Shown piece after piece: positions 44,235 through 56,100 of a DNA stretch of 64,000 nt. Source of the DNA: Coxiellaceae bacterium (GTDB lineage: Bacteria > Pseudomonadota > Gammaproteobacteria > Coxiellales > Coxiellaceae). The DNA lies in assembly GCA_029210045.1 (NCBI GenBank), contig JARGNX010000001.1, positions 323,600 to 387,599 on the forward strand. Reading direction: 5' to 3'. How positions within the stretch are numbered: position 1 is the stretch's first letter; every line of letters begins with the position of its first letter. The position numbers and the translations under genes are program-made. A model generated the notes under the pieces. The model was not told where the DNA came from and did not search any database. It was given only the letters and a program-made list of their open reading frames with translations.

Positions 44235-45086
44235 CTAGGTATTATCGGTTAGCATCCATTCCAACGTTTGTTCAAGTGGTTTATTTTTGTAGTCACTGAC
44301 CAGGCTGGCTAATAACGTATTTGAGCCTTTTAATGTTTTCATTTCGTTGGCGCGTACAAATTTTGGGTTGACGGTTATCTCTATCTCATGCTGTGTGAGC
44401 TGCTGGCATTGGTCGATAATATTTTGCAGGGAATGAACTGTGCCACTGCAGATATTAATAATTTTACCAATGGGGTCAATTTCAAGTAGCTTGCGATAGA
44501 TTTCCGCTACCATGCGCACATCATTGAACTCGCGATACACATCCAGATTACCTAAGGCTATGGAGGCCGCTTTTTGTTTGAAGTGCTCAACGATTTTAGG
44601 GATTAAGAAGCTATTGCTTTGTCCTTGACCGGTATAATTGAATGGCCTAACGATAAACAGTGGTAGACGATCTTGCCACAGCAGGGACATTTTTTCCATG
44701 GCCATTTTGCTGATGGAGTAATCATTATTTGGGATGAGTTCATCTTGTTCGTGCAGGGTATCATGCGTTTGGCAGCCATAGACTTGAGCGCTGCTGGCTA
44801 ATAGTATGCTTTTTACATCGGGTACAAATTGGTCTAATGCAACCAGTAAGTTGCGTGTGCCAATCACATTCACGCGGTAGAAATCATTGACATCGCCATG
44901 ACCAACAAAGGTGATGCCTGCTAAATGAATCACCGCTTCGGGTTGTTTGATTTGTATCTCTTTATTCAGCGCATCGGCATCGGTGAGGTCGGCATCAAGG
45001 CCCATCACCTGATGTCCGTGAGCTTCGAGTTCTTGTTTGACATATTTGCCGGTGAAGCCGCATAAGCCAGTAACTAAGACGCGCAT
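44235..45086 (-). CDS. rmd: GDP-4-keto-6-deoxy-D-mannose reductase (Rmd-like)
   Basis: A 283-residue extended short-chain dehydrogenase. The NAD(P) motif [12 protein letters not shown] is at 5-16, and the catalytic Ser/Tyr-Lys are in [10 protein letters not shown] and [11 protein letters not shown]. The gene overlaps gmd by 13 bp. Gmd followed by an Rmd-type reductase makes GDP-D-rhamnose for LPS or glycoprotein decoration. The alternative, a fucose synthase or a perosamine pathway, is less likely because neither a WcaG-like epimerase signature nor an aminotransferase gene is adjacent. Confidence 0.82.
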   Translation of the reverse strand: MRVLVTGLCGFTGKYVKQELEAHGHQVMGLDADLTDADALNKEIQIKQPEAVIHLAGITFVGHGDVNDFYRVNVIGTRNLLVALDQFVPDVKSILLASSAQVYGCQTHDTLHEQDELIPNNDYSISKMAMEKMSLLWQDRLPLFIVRPFNYTGQGQSNSFLIPKIVEHFKQKAASIALGNLDVYREFNDVRMVAEIYRKLLEIDPIGKIINICSGTVHSLQNIIDQCQQLTQHEIEITVNPKFVRANEMKTLKGSNTLLASLVSDYKNKPLEQTLEWMLTDNT

Positions 45087-46126
45087 GCTGCTTCCACTAC
45101 CTGTTGGCTGTTACGGCGCAGGTCGGCTTCAACCATCATATGGCACAGTTCTTCTAATGAAGTTTTAGCTTGCCAGCCTAACTCCTTATGTGCTTTAGTG
45201 GCGTCGCCGACTAATAGGTCGACTTCGGCTGGGCGGTAAAATTTGGGGTTGATCGCAACGATGGTTTTATTGGTGGCCGTGTTAATGCCGACCTCATTTT
45301 CGCCTTCACCTTGCCAGGCAACGGAGATGCCGGCCGCTTGGCATGATAGTTCGGCAAAGTCGCGCACGGTTTCTGTACGGCCAGTGGCTAATACATAGGT
45401 TTTTGGTGTGTCAGCTTGCATCATTAAATACATACCTTCGACGTAATCTTTAGCAAAGCCCCAGTCGCGTTTAGCGTCTAAATTGCCGAGCTCTAGTGTA
45501 TCGAGTTTACCGTGTTTAATTTTTGCGATGCCGTCGGTGATTTTACGCGTAACGAATTCGATGCCGCGTAAAGGAGATTCGTGGTTAAATAATATGCCGC
45601 TGCAGCCGAAGATATCATAAGATTCGCGGTAGTTGACGGTCGTCCAGTGGGCATATAATTTTGAAACGCCGTAAGGGCTGCGTGGGTAAAACGGTGTGCC
45701 TTCATTTTGTGGTACGGCCTGTACCTTGCCGAACATCTCTGATGTTGATGCTTGGTAGTAACGAATTTTCGGGTTTACAATGCGAATGGCTTCTAGCAAA
45801 TTTAATGCGCCAATACCTGAAATTTTTGCTGTCGTATAGGGTTGATCAAATGATACTCCCACAAAACTTTGTGCAGCTAGATTATAGAGCTCATCGGGTT
45901 GTGCTTTGTTAAGTAGGTTAATGCTTGAACCGAGATCAGTTAAATCATGCTCGACAAAGTGCAAGTTGGGGTGATTCTCGATCCCCAGTTCAGCAGCGCG
46001 CCAGAAGTTGGTCGACGCCGTGCGGCGATAAGCGCCATAGACTTGATAGCCCTTATCTAATAGGAGTTGTGCTAAATAGGCGCCGTCTTGACCGGTGATC
46101 CCAGTAATAATTGCTGATTTGCTCAA
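45074..46126 (-). CDS. gmd: GDP-mannose 4,6-dehydratase
   Basis: A 350-residue dehydratase converting GDP-D-mannose to GDP-4-keto-6-deoxymannose. Signatures: [30 protein letters not shown], the catalytic STSEMFGKV, and [19 protein letters not shown] with the Tyr-x3-Lys pair; [12 protein letters not shown] is diagnostic of Gmd. Length is normal. The start is probably TTG 46126 with GAGAGG 8 bases upstream; an in-frame ATG at 46153 lacks a ribosome binding site. It heads the gmd-rmd pair, and no glycosyltransferase gene that would use the product is in the window. Confidence 0.94.
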   Translation of the reverse strand: MSKSAIITGITGQDGAYLAQLLLDKGYQVYGAYRRTASTNFWRAAELGIENHPNLHFVEHDLTDLGSSINLLNKAQPDELYNLAAQSFVGVSFDQPYTTAKISGIGALNLLEAIRIVNPKIRYYQASTSEMFGKVQAVPQNEGTPFYPRSPYGVSKLYAHWTTVNYRESYDIFGCSGILFNHESPLRGIEFVTRKITDGIAKIKHGKLDTLELGNLDAKRDWGFAKDYVEGMYLMMQADTPKTYVLATGRTETVRDFAELSCQAAGISVAWQGEGENEVGINTATNKTIVAINPKFYRPAEVDLLVGDATKAHKELGWQAKTSLEELCHMMVEADLRRNSQQVVEAACAS

Positions 46127-46226
46127 AGTGTTCCTCTCGCTATAAATAGACATGCATGTCAGTGAGTTTGATTAGGTTGCCATTAGAGCGCATTATACTT
46201 ATGCAGTCAATAAATGGGAGGGTGTT

Positions 46227-46491
46227 ATGCTTGATGTTGCGCAAACTTTGTATAGCATGGCGAATGCTTTCGACTTAAAGGATTGGTCGGCCATTGGTGC
46301 TTGCTTGGCGGATAAGGTGGTGTGTGATTATGCGTTGCGATGAGAATGGTCAGCGCTTTGATACCCACGCTATTTATGATTATGTATTGGAAAAACACAA
46401 AGACCGTTGGGTGATTACCCGCATCAAACAGTCCGAGTTATGGAATGACGGCGAGCCGTCGATTCATGCGGGTGTTAAAGCCTCTGACTGA
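46227..46491 (+). pseudogene. decayed SnoaL/NTF2-like gene
   Basis: From the ATG at 46227 (behind GGGAGGGTG) 38 codons give MLDVAQTLYSMANAFDLKDW ... VVCDYALR, then a TGA at 46341-46343. In another frame the downstream DNA encodes QRFDTHAIYDYVLEKHKDRW, VITRIKQSELWNDGEPSIHAG, which is the C-terminal strand set of the same SnoaL-like family. About 55-60 residues of the middle are missing, so an internal deletion with frameshift has destroyed the gene. It ends 1 bp from the convergent gene at 46493. Confidence 0.7.
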
Positions 46492-46492
46492 T

Positions 46493-47749
46493 TTACGCAG
46501 CTGATGCTGCTCGAGGTGCAATTGCAATTGCATCACCGATTTCGGATAGTCGTTGTAATTTAAAGGTACGAGATTGTTTGAAAATACCACCTTTATACAA
46601 TTCACTCTTAACATCTTTATCTTGAAGTTTTTGAGTGTTGGCTGAATAGCGTATAAATACTTGTGATGCATGGGTTATATCTTCAGAGGTAATAACTCTG
46701 CGTTTATTTACTGTGCCGTGGCTTGGGGCTAGTCTTTCTTTTAAATTGTTTAAAATGGCTAATTTGATGTCTTTACGCTTATGGTTTGTGCTAAAGAAAG
46801 TATTTTTTTCCTTCAGAAGGGTTTTTATGCGTTTTTTTATCCAACTAAGCTGTTTTTTATGCAGCATTTCAAGTGATTCATTATTGCTGTGCCCTGGGTT
46901 TTGCTGCGCAGCATTTTGTACGCGTTGGGCTGGAGTATGTCTATATGTGTAATGAATCTCGGTATGGCCGCCGGTTACATAGCCATAGGTTGGATGATAA
47001 TCATTAACGAGCGGTGTCTGTGCGTGCATTTCACCATGCTGCCTTAGATTCGTTTCCTCTAATAAAATACTTAGTCGTTGTTGTTCGGCGGAGGTGGTTG
47101 GTGCCTGAACGTATGGACTTTTCGGGTCTTGTGGATTTTCTCGGACACGTTTGTATGTAAATAATCTCTCGGCAGTTGAGGGTTCATGCAAAACAGGCAA
47201 TAAGTTTTCATGCTTCATTTCTTGGGTCATTTCTCTTGCTGCTTCAGCTGCCTGTTGTCTTGTTGCTTGTGGTGGGCGCTGGCGGTGAGGGCGGGGGGCT
47301 AGGGGTGGTCGCCCGCCTTCTCTACGTGCCAATTGTTTGGCTGCTTTCGCTTTGCTAGCTTCATTTACGGTGAATATAAGGCTCATTAAATCAATAAAAT
47401 TATAATCAGTGGATGAAAAAGTCTTGTCTCTTTCTAATATTATATGCCTTAACGTGGCTTTTATATGATCTAAGTAATCGCGTGATGCTTTTAACATCTC
47501 TCTTCGCGGATCATTTAGGAGGCCGTAGTGGGTATCAGCTATGCGTTCTTCTATGCGGTGAAGGTGCAGCATTACTTGTTCAAATATGTCTTGCGTCTCT
47601 GTACCGGGTGGAGTTCTGCGATTTATTAAGCCTAGGACTGTTCCGTGGATTTGTTTCGGAGACAGTTGATGTGTTTCGCAGTCTGCTGGTCCAAAATCTG
47701 CAGGTTCAATATGCTTTAAGTTGGTTATTGCTAGCTCATATACGCTCAT
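46493..47749 (-). CDS. orphan helical protein with internal duplication
   Basis: A 418-residue hydrophilic protein, not recognised. It has no signal or membrane segments. A Pro/Arg/Gln/Ala-rich stretch (about 140-175) separates two halves that share a motif: in the first, HIKATLRHIILERDKTFSST; in the second, WIKKRIKTLLKEKNTFFSTN, each followed by a short basic/acidic helix. This looks like an old internal duplication of a ~32-residue helical unit. The ATG at 47749 has a weak AGGTAGTAAAAGAC upstream. Being an orphan between sugar genes and a LysR regulator, it gives no functional clue. A secreted-effector role is possible but unsupported. Confidence 0.65.
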   Translation of the reverse strand: MSVYELAITNLKHIEPADFGPADCETHQLSPKQIHGTVLGLINRRTPPGTETQDIFEQVMLHLHRIEERIADTHYGLLNDPRREMLKASRDYLDHIKATLRHIILERDKTFSSTDYNFIDLMSLIFTVNEASKAKAAKQLARREGGRPPLAPRPHRQRPPQATRQQAAEAAREMTQEMKHENLLPVLHEPSTAERLFTYKRVRENPQDPKSPYVQAPTTSAEQQRLSILLEETNLRQHGEMHAQTPLVNDYHPTYGYVTGGHTEIHYTYRHTPAQRVQNAAQQNPGHSNNESLEMLHKKQLSWIKKRIKTLLKEKNTFFSTNHKRKDIKLAILNNLKERLAPSHGTVNKRRVITSEDITHASQVFIRYSANTQKLQDKDVKSELYKGGIFKQSRTFKLQRLSEIGDAIAIAPRAASAA

Positions 47750-47961
47750 GTCTTTTACTACCTTTTAATCTCGTTGGGGCACATCATTACTATATGGTGA
47801 AGTGTACTCCACAGCTGTTAAGGTAATATTAACTGCGCTAACTATCTGTTTTATTAAGCTTGCGTTAAGCTTTTTGGCTAAAAACACAGGGATATTTGGG
47901 GTGGTATTGTCATAGCAGAATTACTGTAAAAGAGGCACTCTATACACCTTGATACTACGTT

Positions 47962-48837
47962 CTATGTGGTAATAATCAGTGAAACCAGTTGCCGTACTTT
48001 GGGTTGTACGTAGCGGTGTTTGTTGTAGTAGATATACAGGTCAGTACTGGGATTGAGGTAGTCACTTAGCACTTCGACCAGCTGCCCGTTGGCTAGTTGT
48101 TTTTCAACCATGTAATCATGCAGTTGCGTTATGCCCAAACCGTGTAAGGCGGTTTCGATTAATGTATTGGCATTATTGATGCGCATAGCGACATTGAGGT
48201 CTAAAGTGGTGGGGGACTTGAGTTGTGCGATGATGTGATCGGCACGTCGACCGCTGTGCGCCAGGTATTGGTGTTGTTCGAGGTCTTTGAGTGTTTTAGG
48301 TGTGCCGTATTGTTGTAGGTAGGCGGGTGATGCACATAAAACATAGCGAGTTTTACCGATTGGTCGCGCGATAATGTCGGGTGGCGGCGGCCAATTGATG
48401 CCATAAACCAGGTCAATAGATTCCTTTTCTAGATCGGGCATGCGTTCTTCTAGGCGCAGGTCGATTTCGACTTTGGGGAATTGTTGGCGGTATTTTTCCA
48501 GTATCGGTAATAACCATTGATTGGCGAGATAGGGGTTACTGCTAATGCGTAACACCCCGCTGGGTTCAGCCTCAAATTGACTGACTAAGTGGCGTGCGCT
48601 ATCGAGTTCACGTTGCAGTCGTCGACATTGTGTGACTAATTGTTCGCCTTCATCGGTCAAGCTGATGCGACGGGTGCTGCGCTTAAAGAGGGGGGCTTTG
48701 AGCGATTGTTCGAGTAGGCGCACCTGGTGACTAACGGCGGCTTTGGTAACACCTAAATGTTTGGCGGCAGCAGTGAAGCCATTGTGCTCAGCAACGCTGA
48801 GGAATACTTCAAACTGTTGTAATGATGGCTGTTTCAT
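47962..48837 (-). CDS. LysR-type transcriptional regulator
   Basis: A 291-residue regulator with the LysR helix-turn-helix at 1-60 (LQQFEVFLSVAEHNGFTAAA, then LGVTKAAVSHQVRLLEQSL) and the GcvA/DsdC-like effector-binding domain afterwards (GVLRISSNPYLANQWLLPIL). It is divergent from the MFS transporter gene across a 120-bp gap containing a 12-bp direct repeat, the usual arrangement for a LysR protein controlling its neighbour. The inducer is unknown. Confidence 0.93.
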   Translation of the reverse strand: MKQPSLQQFEVFLSVAEHNGFTAAAKHLGVTKAAVSHQVRLLEQSLKAPLFKRSTRRISLTDEGEQLVTQCRRLQRELDSARHLVSQFEAEPSGVLRISSNPYLANQWLLPILEKYRQQFPKVEIDLRLEERMPDLEKESIDLVYGINWPPPPDIIARPIGKTRYVLCASPAYLQQYGTPKTLKDLEQHQYLAHSGRRADHIIAQLKSPTTLDLNVAMRINNANTLIETALHGLGITQLHDYMVEKQLANGQLVEVLSDYLNPSTDLYIYYNKHRYVQPKVRQLVSLIITT

Positions 48838-48850
48838 AGCTACTTCACAT

Positions 48851-48902
48851 TATTGTATATCTACATTATACAGTAGTTAATCTATAAGTCTATTGTATAT
48901 CT
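48851..48902. promoter_or_regulatory. two 12-bp direct repeats, LysR operator candidate
   Basis: TATTGTATATCT occurs at 48851-48862 and again at 48891-48902, exactly 40 bp apart, about four helical turns. They lie in the gap between the divergent LysR and MFS genes, which is AT-rich and also contains TATATA-type sequences. This fits binding sites for a tetrameric LysR regulator, though each repeat is not a clean T-N11-A palindrome. Confidence 0.5.
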
Positions 48903-48957
48903 TATATATACCTTTAGAGTGACACTCTATATATATGTACTGAAAAGGAGCAAGAAA

Positions 48958-50151
48958 ATGAAAGCGTGGAAAGCGATGGTGTTATTGAGTTATATCAGTA
49001 CCGCTTCTATTAGCGCTGCTTTGTTAACACCAGCGTTGCCAGAAATTGCCCATTTTTATGTGATAAGCCAAAGCTCGGTGATGGCAGTGGTGTCGTGGTT
49101 TTTGTTTGGCTATGTGATGGGGCAATTGATCTATGGGCCGCTAGCTAATCGTTGGGGCAGCTTGCGGGCGTTACGTGTTGGGCTGTTTGTGAACTTAGCG
49201 GGTATTGCTTTGGCGGGTTTATCTATTTTATGGCATTCATTCACATTATTGGTGGTAGCGCGTGTTGTGATGGCATTGGGCACCGCCGCGGGGCTTTCAT
49301 GCGGCATGATGTTGATACATGATTATTGTGATAAGTCACAAGCACCACGGGTATTGGCTTATGCCATTATTAGTTTTACTGTTGGTATTGGCTTAGCTGT
49401 TAGCGTCGGTGGTTTCGTGACGCAATATGTATCATGGGCCGTGTTATTGTTGGTGTTATTAGCTCATGGTATTGTGATGTTGCTCTTGACGTTGTTATTT
49501 AAACCGCTACTGCATAAAGCGCAAGCTATTTCGCTTAAAACAATTACGCGCAATTATGCAGCGGCTTTAAAGAGTCCGCGCTTAATTGTATTTTCATTGG
49601 TGGTGGGTTTGTGCTCACTGGTGAGTTATTGTTATAGCGCGGCGGCGCCTTTGATTGCTGAGCAACAATTGCATTTAACTGCTGCGGCATACGGCAGTTG
49701 GAATGCGATCAATATGCTGGGGATGTTAGCCAGTGGTATCTTGGCGCGTGTATTCATGCATCGAGTGAGCGCACAACGTATGATTACACTTGGCATAGCG
49801 GGATCATTATTGGTGGCTGCGTTACTGGCGCTGTTGCAGTGGCAGGGGGCATTAACGGCAGTGACATTTTTTATTAGCACGGCGTTATTGTATTTATTTG
49901 CAGGCTTGTTGTTTCCGGCAGGTTCTTGGCTCGCGCTGGAAAATGCGGCAGATCGCGCTTCGGCTTCTAGTATGATGAGCTTTATTAATATGAGCTCGGC
50001 ATTTTTTGCCGTGGTTCTGATGGCTTATCTGCCGGGTGGAGTGTTTATGCAGTTGATCGGCATGCTTAGCATTAGTTGTGTCTTAGTGGCTGCCTGCTTA
50101 TTATTGAAGAAAATGTTGCGACTGCAGGTAACGAATATAAGTGTGAGCTAG
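48958..50151 (+). CDS. MFS transporter, Bcr/CflA-like drug efflux
   Basis: A 397-residue transporter of 12 predicted helices. LTPALPEIAHFY in helix 1 and the loop 2-3 motif GQLIYGPLANRWGSLRALRVG place it in the drug:H+ antiporter-1 (Bcr/CflA) group. The ATG at 48958 follows AAAGGAG. It is divergent from a LysR regulator gene that probably controls it. The last 51 bp overlap the 3' end of the convergent NRPS gene. Export of the NRPS product is possible, but the opposite orientation means it is not in the same transcript. Confidence 0.92.
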   Translation: MKAWKAMVLLSYISTASISAALLTPALPEIAHFYVISQSSVMAVVSWFLFGYVMGQLIYGPLANRWGSLRALRVGLFVNLAGIALAGLSILWHSFTLLVVARVVMALGTAAGLSCGMMLIHDYCDKSQAPRVLAYAIISFTVGIGLAVSVGGFVTQYVSWAVLLLVLLAHGIVMLLLTLLFKPLLHKAQAISLKTITRNYAAALKSPRLIVFSLVVGLCSLVSYCYSAAAPLIAEQQLHLTAAAYGSWNAINMLGMLASGILARVFMHRVSAQRMITLGIAGSLLVAALLALLQWQGALTAVTFFISTALLYLFAGLLFPAGSWLALENAADRASASSMMSFINMSSAFFAVVLMAYLPGGVFMQLIGMLSISCVLVAACLLLKKMLRLQVTNISVS

Positions 50152-53100
50152 CTGCTTGGCTTTGAGTTTTGCTTGTTGATCAGCGGTGAGTTGCTGCTGT
50201 ATAGCTGCGGTTTGGACTACTGGTGTATCGCTGCCGTCGCTTTGCATCTCTAAATACATGTCTTTGAATGGGAATAGTGCATTCGATTCGTCGATAGTTT
50301 TAAGTTTGGTTTGCCATGTGTTGAGCGGTACCAGTTCGACAGGTAGCTTGGCTTGTTGTACCACAGTAATATAATCTTGCCAGCTTATGTGGTTGGGGTT
50401 GGATAAATGCATCACGGTTTGTTGTGGCTGCTGTAGCCACTGGCAAATCAATTGTGCGCAAACATCTACCGGCATAAGATCCAGATCCATTGTCCAATCC
50501 GGCGCAGCATGCAATTGGCAACAAGATTTTAGCAATAATAATGCATGATTATTGTGGTAGTTGCTAAAGCCATGCAGCGAGTCGCCGGTGATATTACCTA
50601 AGCGATAGATGTTGCCTTGCAAGCCATGCTGAAAAGCTTGGTTAATCAACTGTTCTGCGACCCATTTGCTTAACAGATACCCTGAGGTGAAAGGCGGTTT
50701 TTTATTATTAATCACTTCTAGCAGCATGCCGTTATCATCATGCGCAGTGGCGGCACTTAACGTCGAAATAAAATGCAATTGTTTAGCTTGTCCGCTATTT
50801 GCGAGCTGGATTAATGTCAGTGTGCTATCCACATTGGCCGGTTTTAGTGTGTGATAATCGTAGAGATGATGCACTTGTGCACCGTTATGCACGATGCAAT
50901 CGATAGTGTTAGTGAGTAATTTCCAACTGTCATCGGTTAAGCCCAACTGTTGTTGACTGATGTCGCCAGGCAATATATGAATACGCGAACGGTCATTTAA
51001 GTCTATTTTATATTGATCAGCAGCGGTGAGTAGCTTTGTCAAGGCTTGCTTCTCATTGCCACGAATAATGCAGTAAATGTTCGCTTGTGGGTAGGTTTGT
51101 AATAGGCATTGCAGTAAATGAATGCCCACAAAGCCATTAGCACCGGTTAACAATATATTTTTTTTGTGTGTTGTTGATTGGAATTGGTAGTGTGTCAAAT
51201 CCAATTGAGCATCTTGCATAGCGGTATCGATGATAGATGAATCGTTGGGTTGATAATCTCCACGAACTAGTTTTTCACACGCGGCCACTGTGGGTAAGGC
51301 TAAAAATGCGGTAGCGGAAATATCTACACTGAAGCGCTTATTTAATTGTTGTAAGAAGCGTATCGATGTGAATGAGTTACCCCCGAGCTGAAAGAAGTTG
51401 TCATGCAGCTTGATGTTTACTGGCCCAAGGAATTGTTGCCATAGTTTAATAATGACATTGGCGATATCGCTGTAATTATTATGGTCTTCTGTTGAGGCGT
51501 TGATGGTAGGTAAGGGCAAATGTTTGCGATCAATTTTTCCGTTGATATTAACAGCCAGTGATGGCATTTCGACAAAAAAGTTAGGCACCATGTAGTCGGG
51601 TAATATTGAGCTGCAGCTGCTGCGTAGTTCGTCTGCTGTGATGGCCGTATGTGTCGTGTAATGTGACACCAGTTGCTCGATATCATTAATTTTCATGACA
51701 GTGACAACGGCTTGTTTTATTGCAGTATGCCGGTTTAATGCGGCTTCTATTTCGCCGAGTTCAATGCGATACCCACGCAATTTAATCAATGCACCAACAC
51801 GCCCGACGAAAATCAGTTCACCACAGGGTAGCTGTTTGACCAAATCACCGGTTTTGTAAATAAAGCTATTCGGGTCATCACTAAAAGGGTTGGTGACAAA
51901 GGTTTTAACCGTTAAGTCGACGCGATTCAAATAACCTCGGGCTAAAATATTGTCACCACCGATATATAACTCACCCACTAATCCCGGTGGCTGTGGGTTC
52001 ATTTGTTTGTCGAGCACATAGGCGTCAATATGTTTTAATGGTTTACCAATGTTCTTCGGATGATCATTGGTTTGAAACAAGTGATATGTGGCACCAATCG
52101 ATGTTTCTGAAGGGCCATAGCCATTAATCAGTCGGTAGTGTTCACTCCAAAAACGTATGCAGGCTGCTGCACATGTATCACCAGCGATTACTAATGTTTT
52201 TACGGTTTTGGGTGGCTGTGAAGTTGATAACACTTCTAACAAAGCAGGCGGAATAAATGGTACTGCTTCAATCAGATGTTTATCAAAAAATGCGAGTAAG
52301 GTATCAGGGTTTTTGCGTGTAGCATCGTCAGCAATAATACAGCTTGCACCATTTAGCAACGTGATAAAGAATTCAGAAAGACCGCCATCAAAATTGAGCG
52401 AGCCCAGTTGTGAACATACGGTGCCGGGTTGGATATGTAATAGCTCGGCTAAGGCTTTAGAGAATAATGGGATGCCTTTGTGTTCCACTAATACACCTTT
52501 GGGTTTGCCGGTAGAACCTGAGGTGAAAATGGTATAGGCCAAATGGTTTGGTTGGCTGTAGTTTTGGTAATCACAGCAGCTATCTTTACGGATGTTTGAT
52601 AGCGTAATCACGGTGACTTGTGGGTCTATTTGGCGAATATGGGCAGCGTTTTCATCGTCACAGATAATCACTTTCACTTGGCTTTGTTCGATGATGGCCT
52701 TAATTCGCGAAGCGGGATGTGCGGGATCAACAGGAAAAAATGCCGCTCCTGATTTCAGTATGCCGAATAAGCCAATGCCGATATCCACGCTACGCCCCAC
52801 GCATAACCCCACCATTTGATTGGCTATATAACCCGAAGCGAATAGTGTTTGTTGTAATAACGATGCGAGTTGGTTAGCAGCATGGTCAAGTTGTGAGTAA
52901 CTTAATTGTCTTTTGTTATCTGCTAAGGCAAGCATGTCTGGTTGTGCGGCAACATGAATTGCAAATTGTTGCTGTATGCAGCTTGTCGTTTGCGTTTCGC
53001 GTTGTTTTACTCGTAATGATTGCGCCAGTTGTAATCGTTCTTGGCGTGTTAGTAATGATAGGTTGGCAATTTCAACATCGAAGTGTTGGCTTAAGCGTGC

Positions 53101-56100
53101 GAGTAGGTTGGTGTATTGATTGACGTAGGTTTGAATGGTGCTGTGACGATACAAATCGCTAGCGTATTCAAATTCACCGGCTATGCTGCCGTCGGCCATG
53201 TCATATAAAATTAAAGCTAAATCACATTTGGCGCCACCGCAGGGCCATTGTTTAACATGATAATCACCTTGTTCAGGCTGCCATTGCGATGATAACTCGA
53301 TACCACTTTGAAACGAAAAGATGGTTTGAAATACATAAGAAATGCCCGCATGATGCTCTGCATCCAAGTGTTGTGCGACGCTATCAAACGGCACTTCTTG
53401 GTTTTCCATGGCAACTAAACCGTATTGATGTATTTGTTGCAGCAATTGCGCAATGCTTATATTAGGTGTGACTTGTACGCGGTAGGCGATGGTGTTAACA
53501 AAGCAGCCGATAATGTTTTCAAGATCGGGTAGGTTACGATTAGCGATGGGAGTGCCAATCATTATTTCCTCTTGCTCGGTATATTTATGTAAAAAAGCGG
53601 CGTATGTGGTGAGCAATAATGTGAACACGCTGACACCATACTGTTTGGCGATATGGCGAAGCTTATTCGATTGTTCAACAGATAAATTAATCGCTACTTG
53701 GCCACCCGTGGTGCTGGGTTGTAAGGGGCGTTCAAAGTCCGTCGGCATTTTTAATAATGGCAAGCTGCCACTCAGTGTTTGCTTCCAGTGTTCCAATTGA
53801 CTATCAAAGGCGCCATTAGCCTGCCATTGGGATTGTGAGTAGGCGTAATCGCGGTAATTAAACGGCTGTTCAGTTTTAGTGACAGTTAAATTATTATCCA
53901 GTTGATGGTATATGCGACTGAGCTCGCGCATAAACAACGATATTGACCAACCATCAAAGAAATTATGATGGATATTAAAAAACAAATGGCATTGTTTGTT
54001 ATGGCGACAGGAGACTATGCTGGCACAATGGCTTTGTTGTTTATCCAGCGCAAAAACGGTTTTGGTGTATTGTTGCCGATAGCTGTCTAAACCTTCAGCT
54101 GAAGTAATGAGTTTAATATCAATATGTATGGGTTGCGGGCGATAGGCTAATATTAACTGCCCTTCATGTTCACCGTATTGTAAATTAAATATGTCATGTT
54201 GCGATAATAGTTTGCTTAAAGCCTCGCGCAGTAAGAGGGCGTCTGGAGCTTTATCAAAAGTGATTTCAAATGGCAGATTATAATAGGTGCTGTTTTTATG
54301 CATTTGAAACAAATACCAACCGCGTGACATTTGATAGGATACCGGCGCTACTTGTCCAGGGAGTAATTTTTGTAAGCGAAACTGTGGCTTTAAATTCCTT
54401 CTATTGGTTTCAATTTGCGCGGCCAAGGCTTGCGGTGTACGTAGTTCAAACACATCGCGTACGCTAATATCGGTATTGAGTTCTTGACGGATATGGGCAA
54501 CCAATTGCGTTGCTTTAAGTGAGTGTCCACCCAGCTCAAAGAAGTCGCTGTTGTGTTGTATGCACTCGGCTTGACTGTTTAATACTTTTGCAAATAATAG
54601 ACAAATAATCGGAATGACGGTTTTATCATGCCCTGAAGGTTCAGCACTCGATTGATTGTCTCCCTGCAGCAATTTCTTTTTGTCGACTTTTCCGTTGCTG
54701 GTGAGGGGGAATTGATTCACTTGCTTTAGTGATTCAGGGATCATATAGCCAGGAAGACTGTGTTTTAGATAATCCATAATGATATCGGTTTTGAGTTCAC
54801 TTTTCGTACCGGTGAAAAAGGCGAGCAAGTTTCTTTCATTGCCGTCTTGTGGTTTTGTGGCGATTACCACGGCATCATCGATATCGGGGTGGCTTAGTAA
54901 TTGATTTTCTATCTCGCCGAGCTCGATACGAAAGCCACGGATTTTTACTTGATTATCACATCGGCCAACAAATTCGATTAAGCCATTAGCTTTGCGACGC
55001 ACTAAATCACCGGTGCGATACAGTACGCGATCGTAGTCGCCTTCATTAACAAATGGATTATTGATAAAACATTGTCGTGATAAATCGGCTCGATTCAAGT
55101 AGCCTTGTGCCACACTGTCGCCACCAATATATAATTCCCCGATAAACCCATGCGGCGTCAGTTGTTGCTCGGGTGACAATACATAGCAACTGGTGTTGGC
55201 GATAGGGTAGCCGATAGGCACGGCTTGGTTTTCGCCTTGTTGTGCGGGAATATCATAAGTGACGGCGAACGTAGTCGTTTCGGTGGGGCCATATCCATTG
55301 ACAATATGCGCTGGTGATCCTTGTTCGCAGCGCAGCACGCGATGAATCATTTCGGGGTTCAACGCATCGCCACCGACTAATAGGTAATCGAGGTGCGCGA
55401 ACATCAGTGGCATTTCATGGGCGAATTGATTAAATAAAGCGACGGTCATCCACAATACATTAATGTGATGTTCGAGAAGACGCTGATGGAATAGTGTGCT
55501 CGATAACACTGTTTCTTTATCAAAGACAACTAAGCAACCACCATTGAGCAATGCGCCATATACTTCAAAGGTTGCGGCATCAAAGGCCGTGCTGCTGGCG
55601 TGTGCAACGATGCTTTGATTGGTGAGCTCACAGTAATAATTATTTAATACTAAACGGTTAATGGCGCGATGCGGTATGATGACGCCCTTGGGGTTTCCGG
55701 TGGAGCCAGAGGTGTAGATCACGTACGCAGGTGACTGAGCATTGTGGCTCTTTGTAATGGTAATGGTGTTATCAGCTATGTGGGTGAGTTGATCGACCAG
55801 TATCACATGTCGCTGTGACAATGAGGCACTGTTCGCTATCAGCGCCTTATTGCTGATAATTACATTTGCATTGGTGTCCGATAAAATATATTCAATACGC
55901 TCTTCGGGGTATTCAGAACTGATAGGGGTGTACGCCAATCCAGCTTTTAATATGCCCAGCATGGCGACAGTCGATTCGATACTGCGCTGTAAGTACATCG
56001 CTACAATGCCATTGCCGCTATCATTGTGCTGTTGCAGCTCATATGCAATGCGATTGGCGCGTTGTTGTAACTGTTGATAGCTTATCGATTCTTGCTGATC

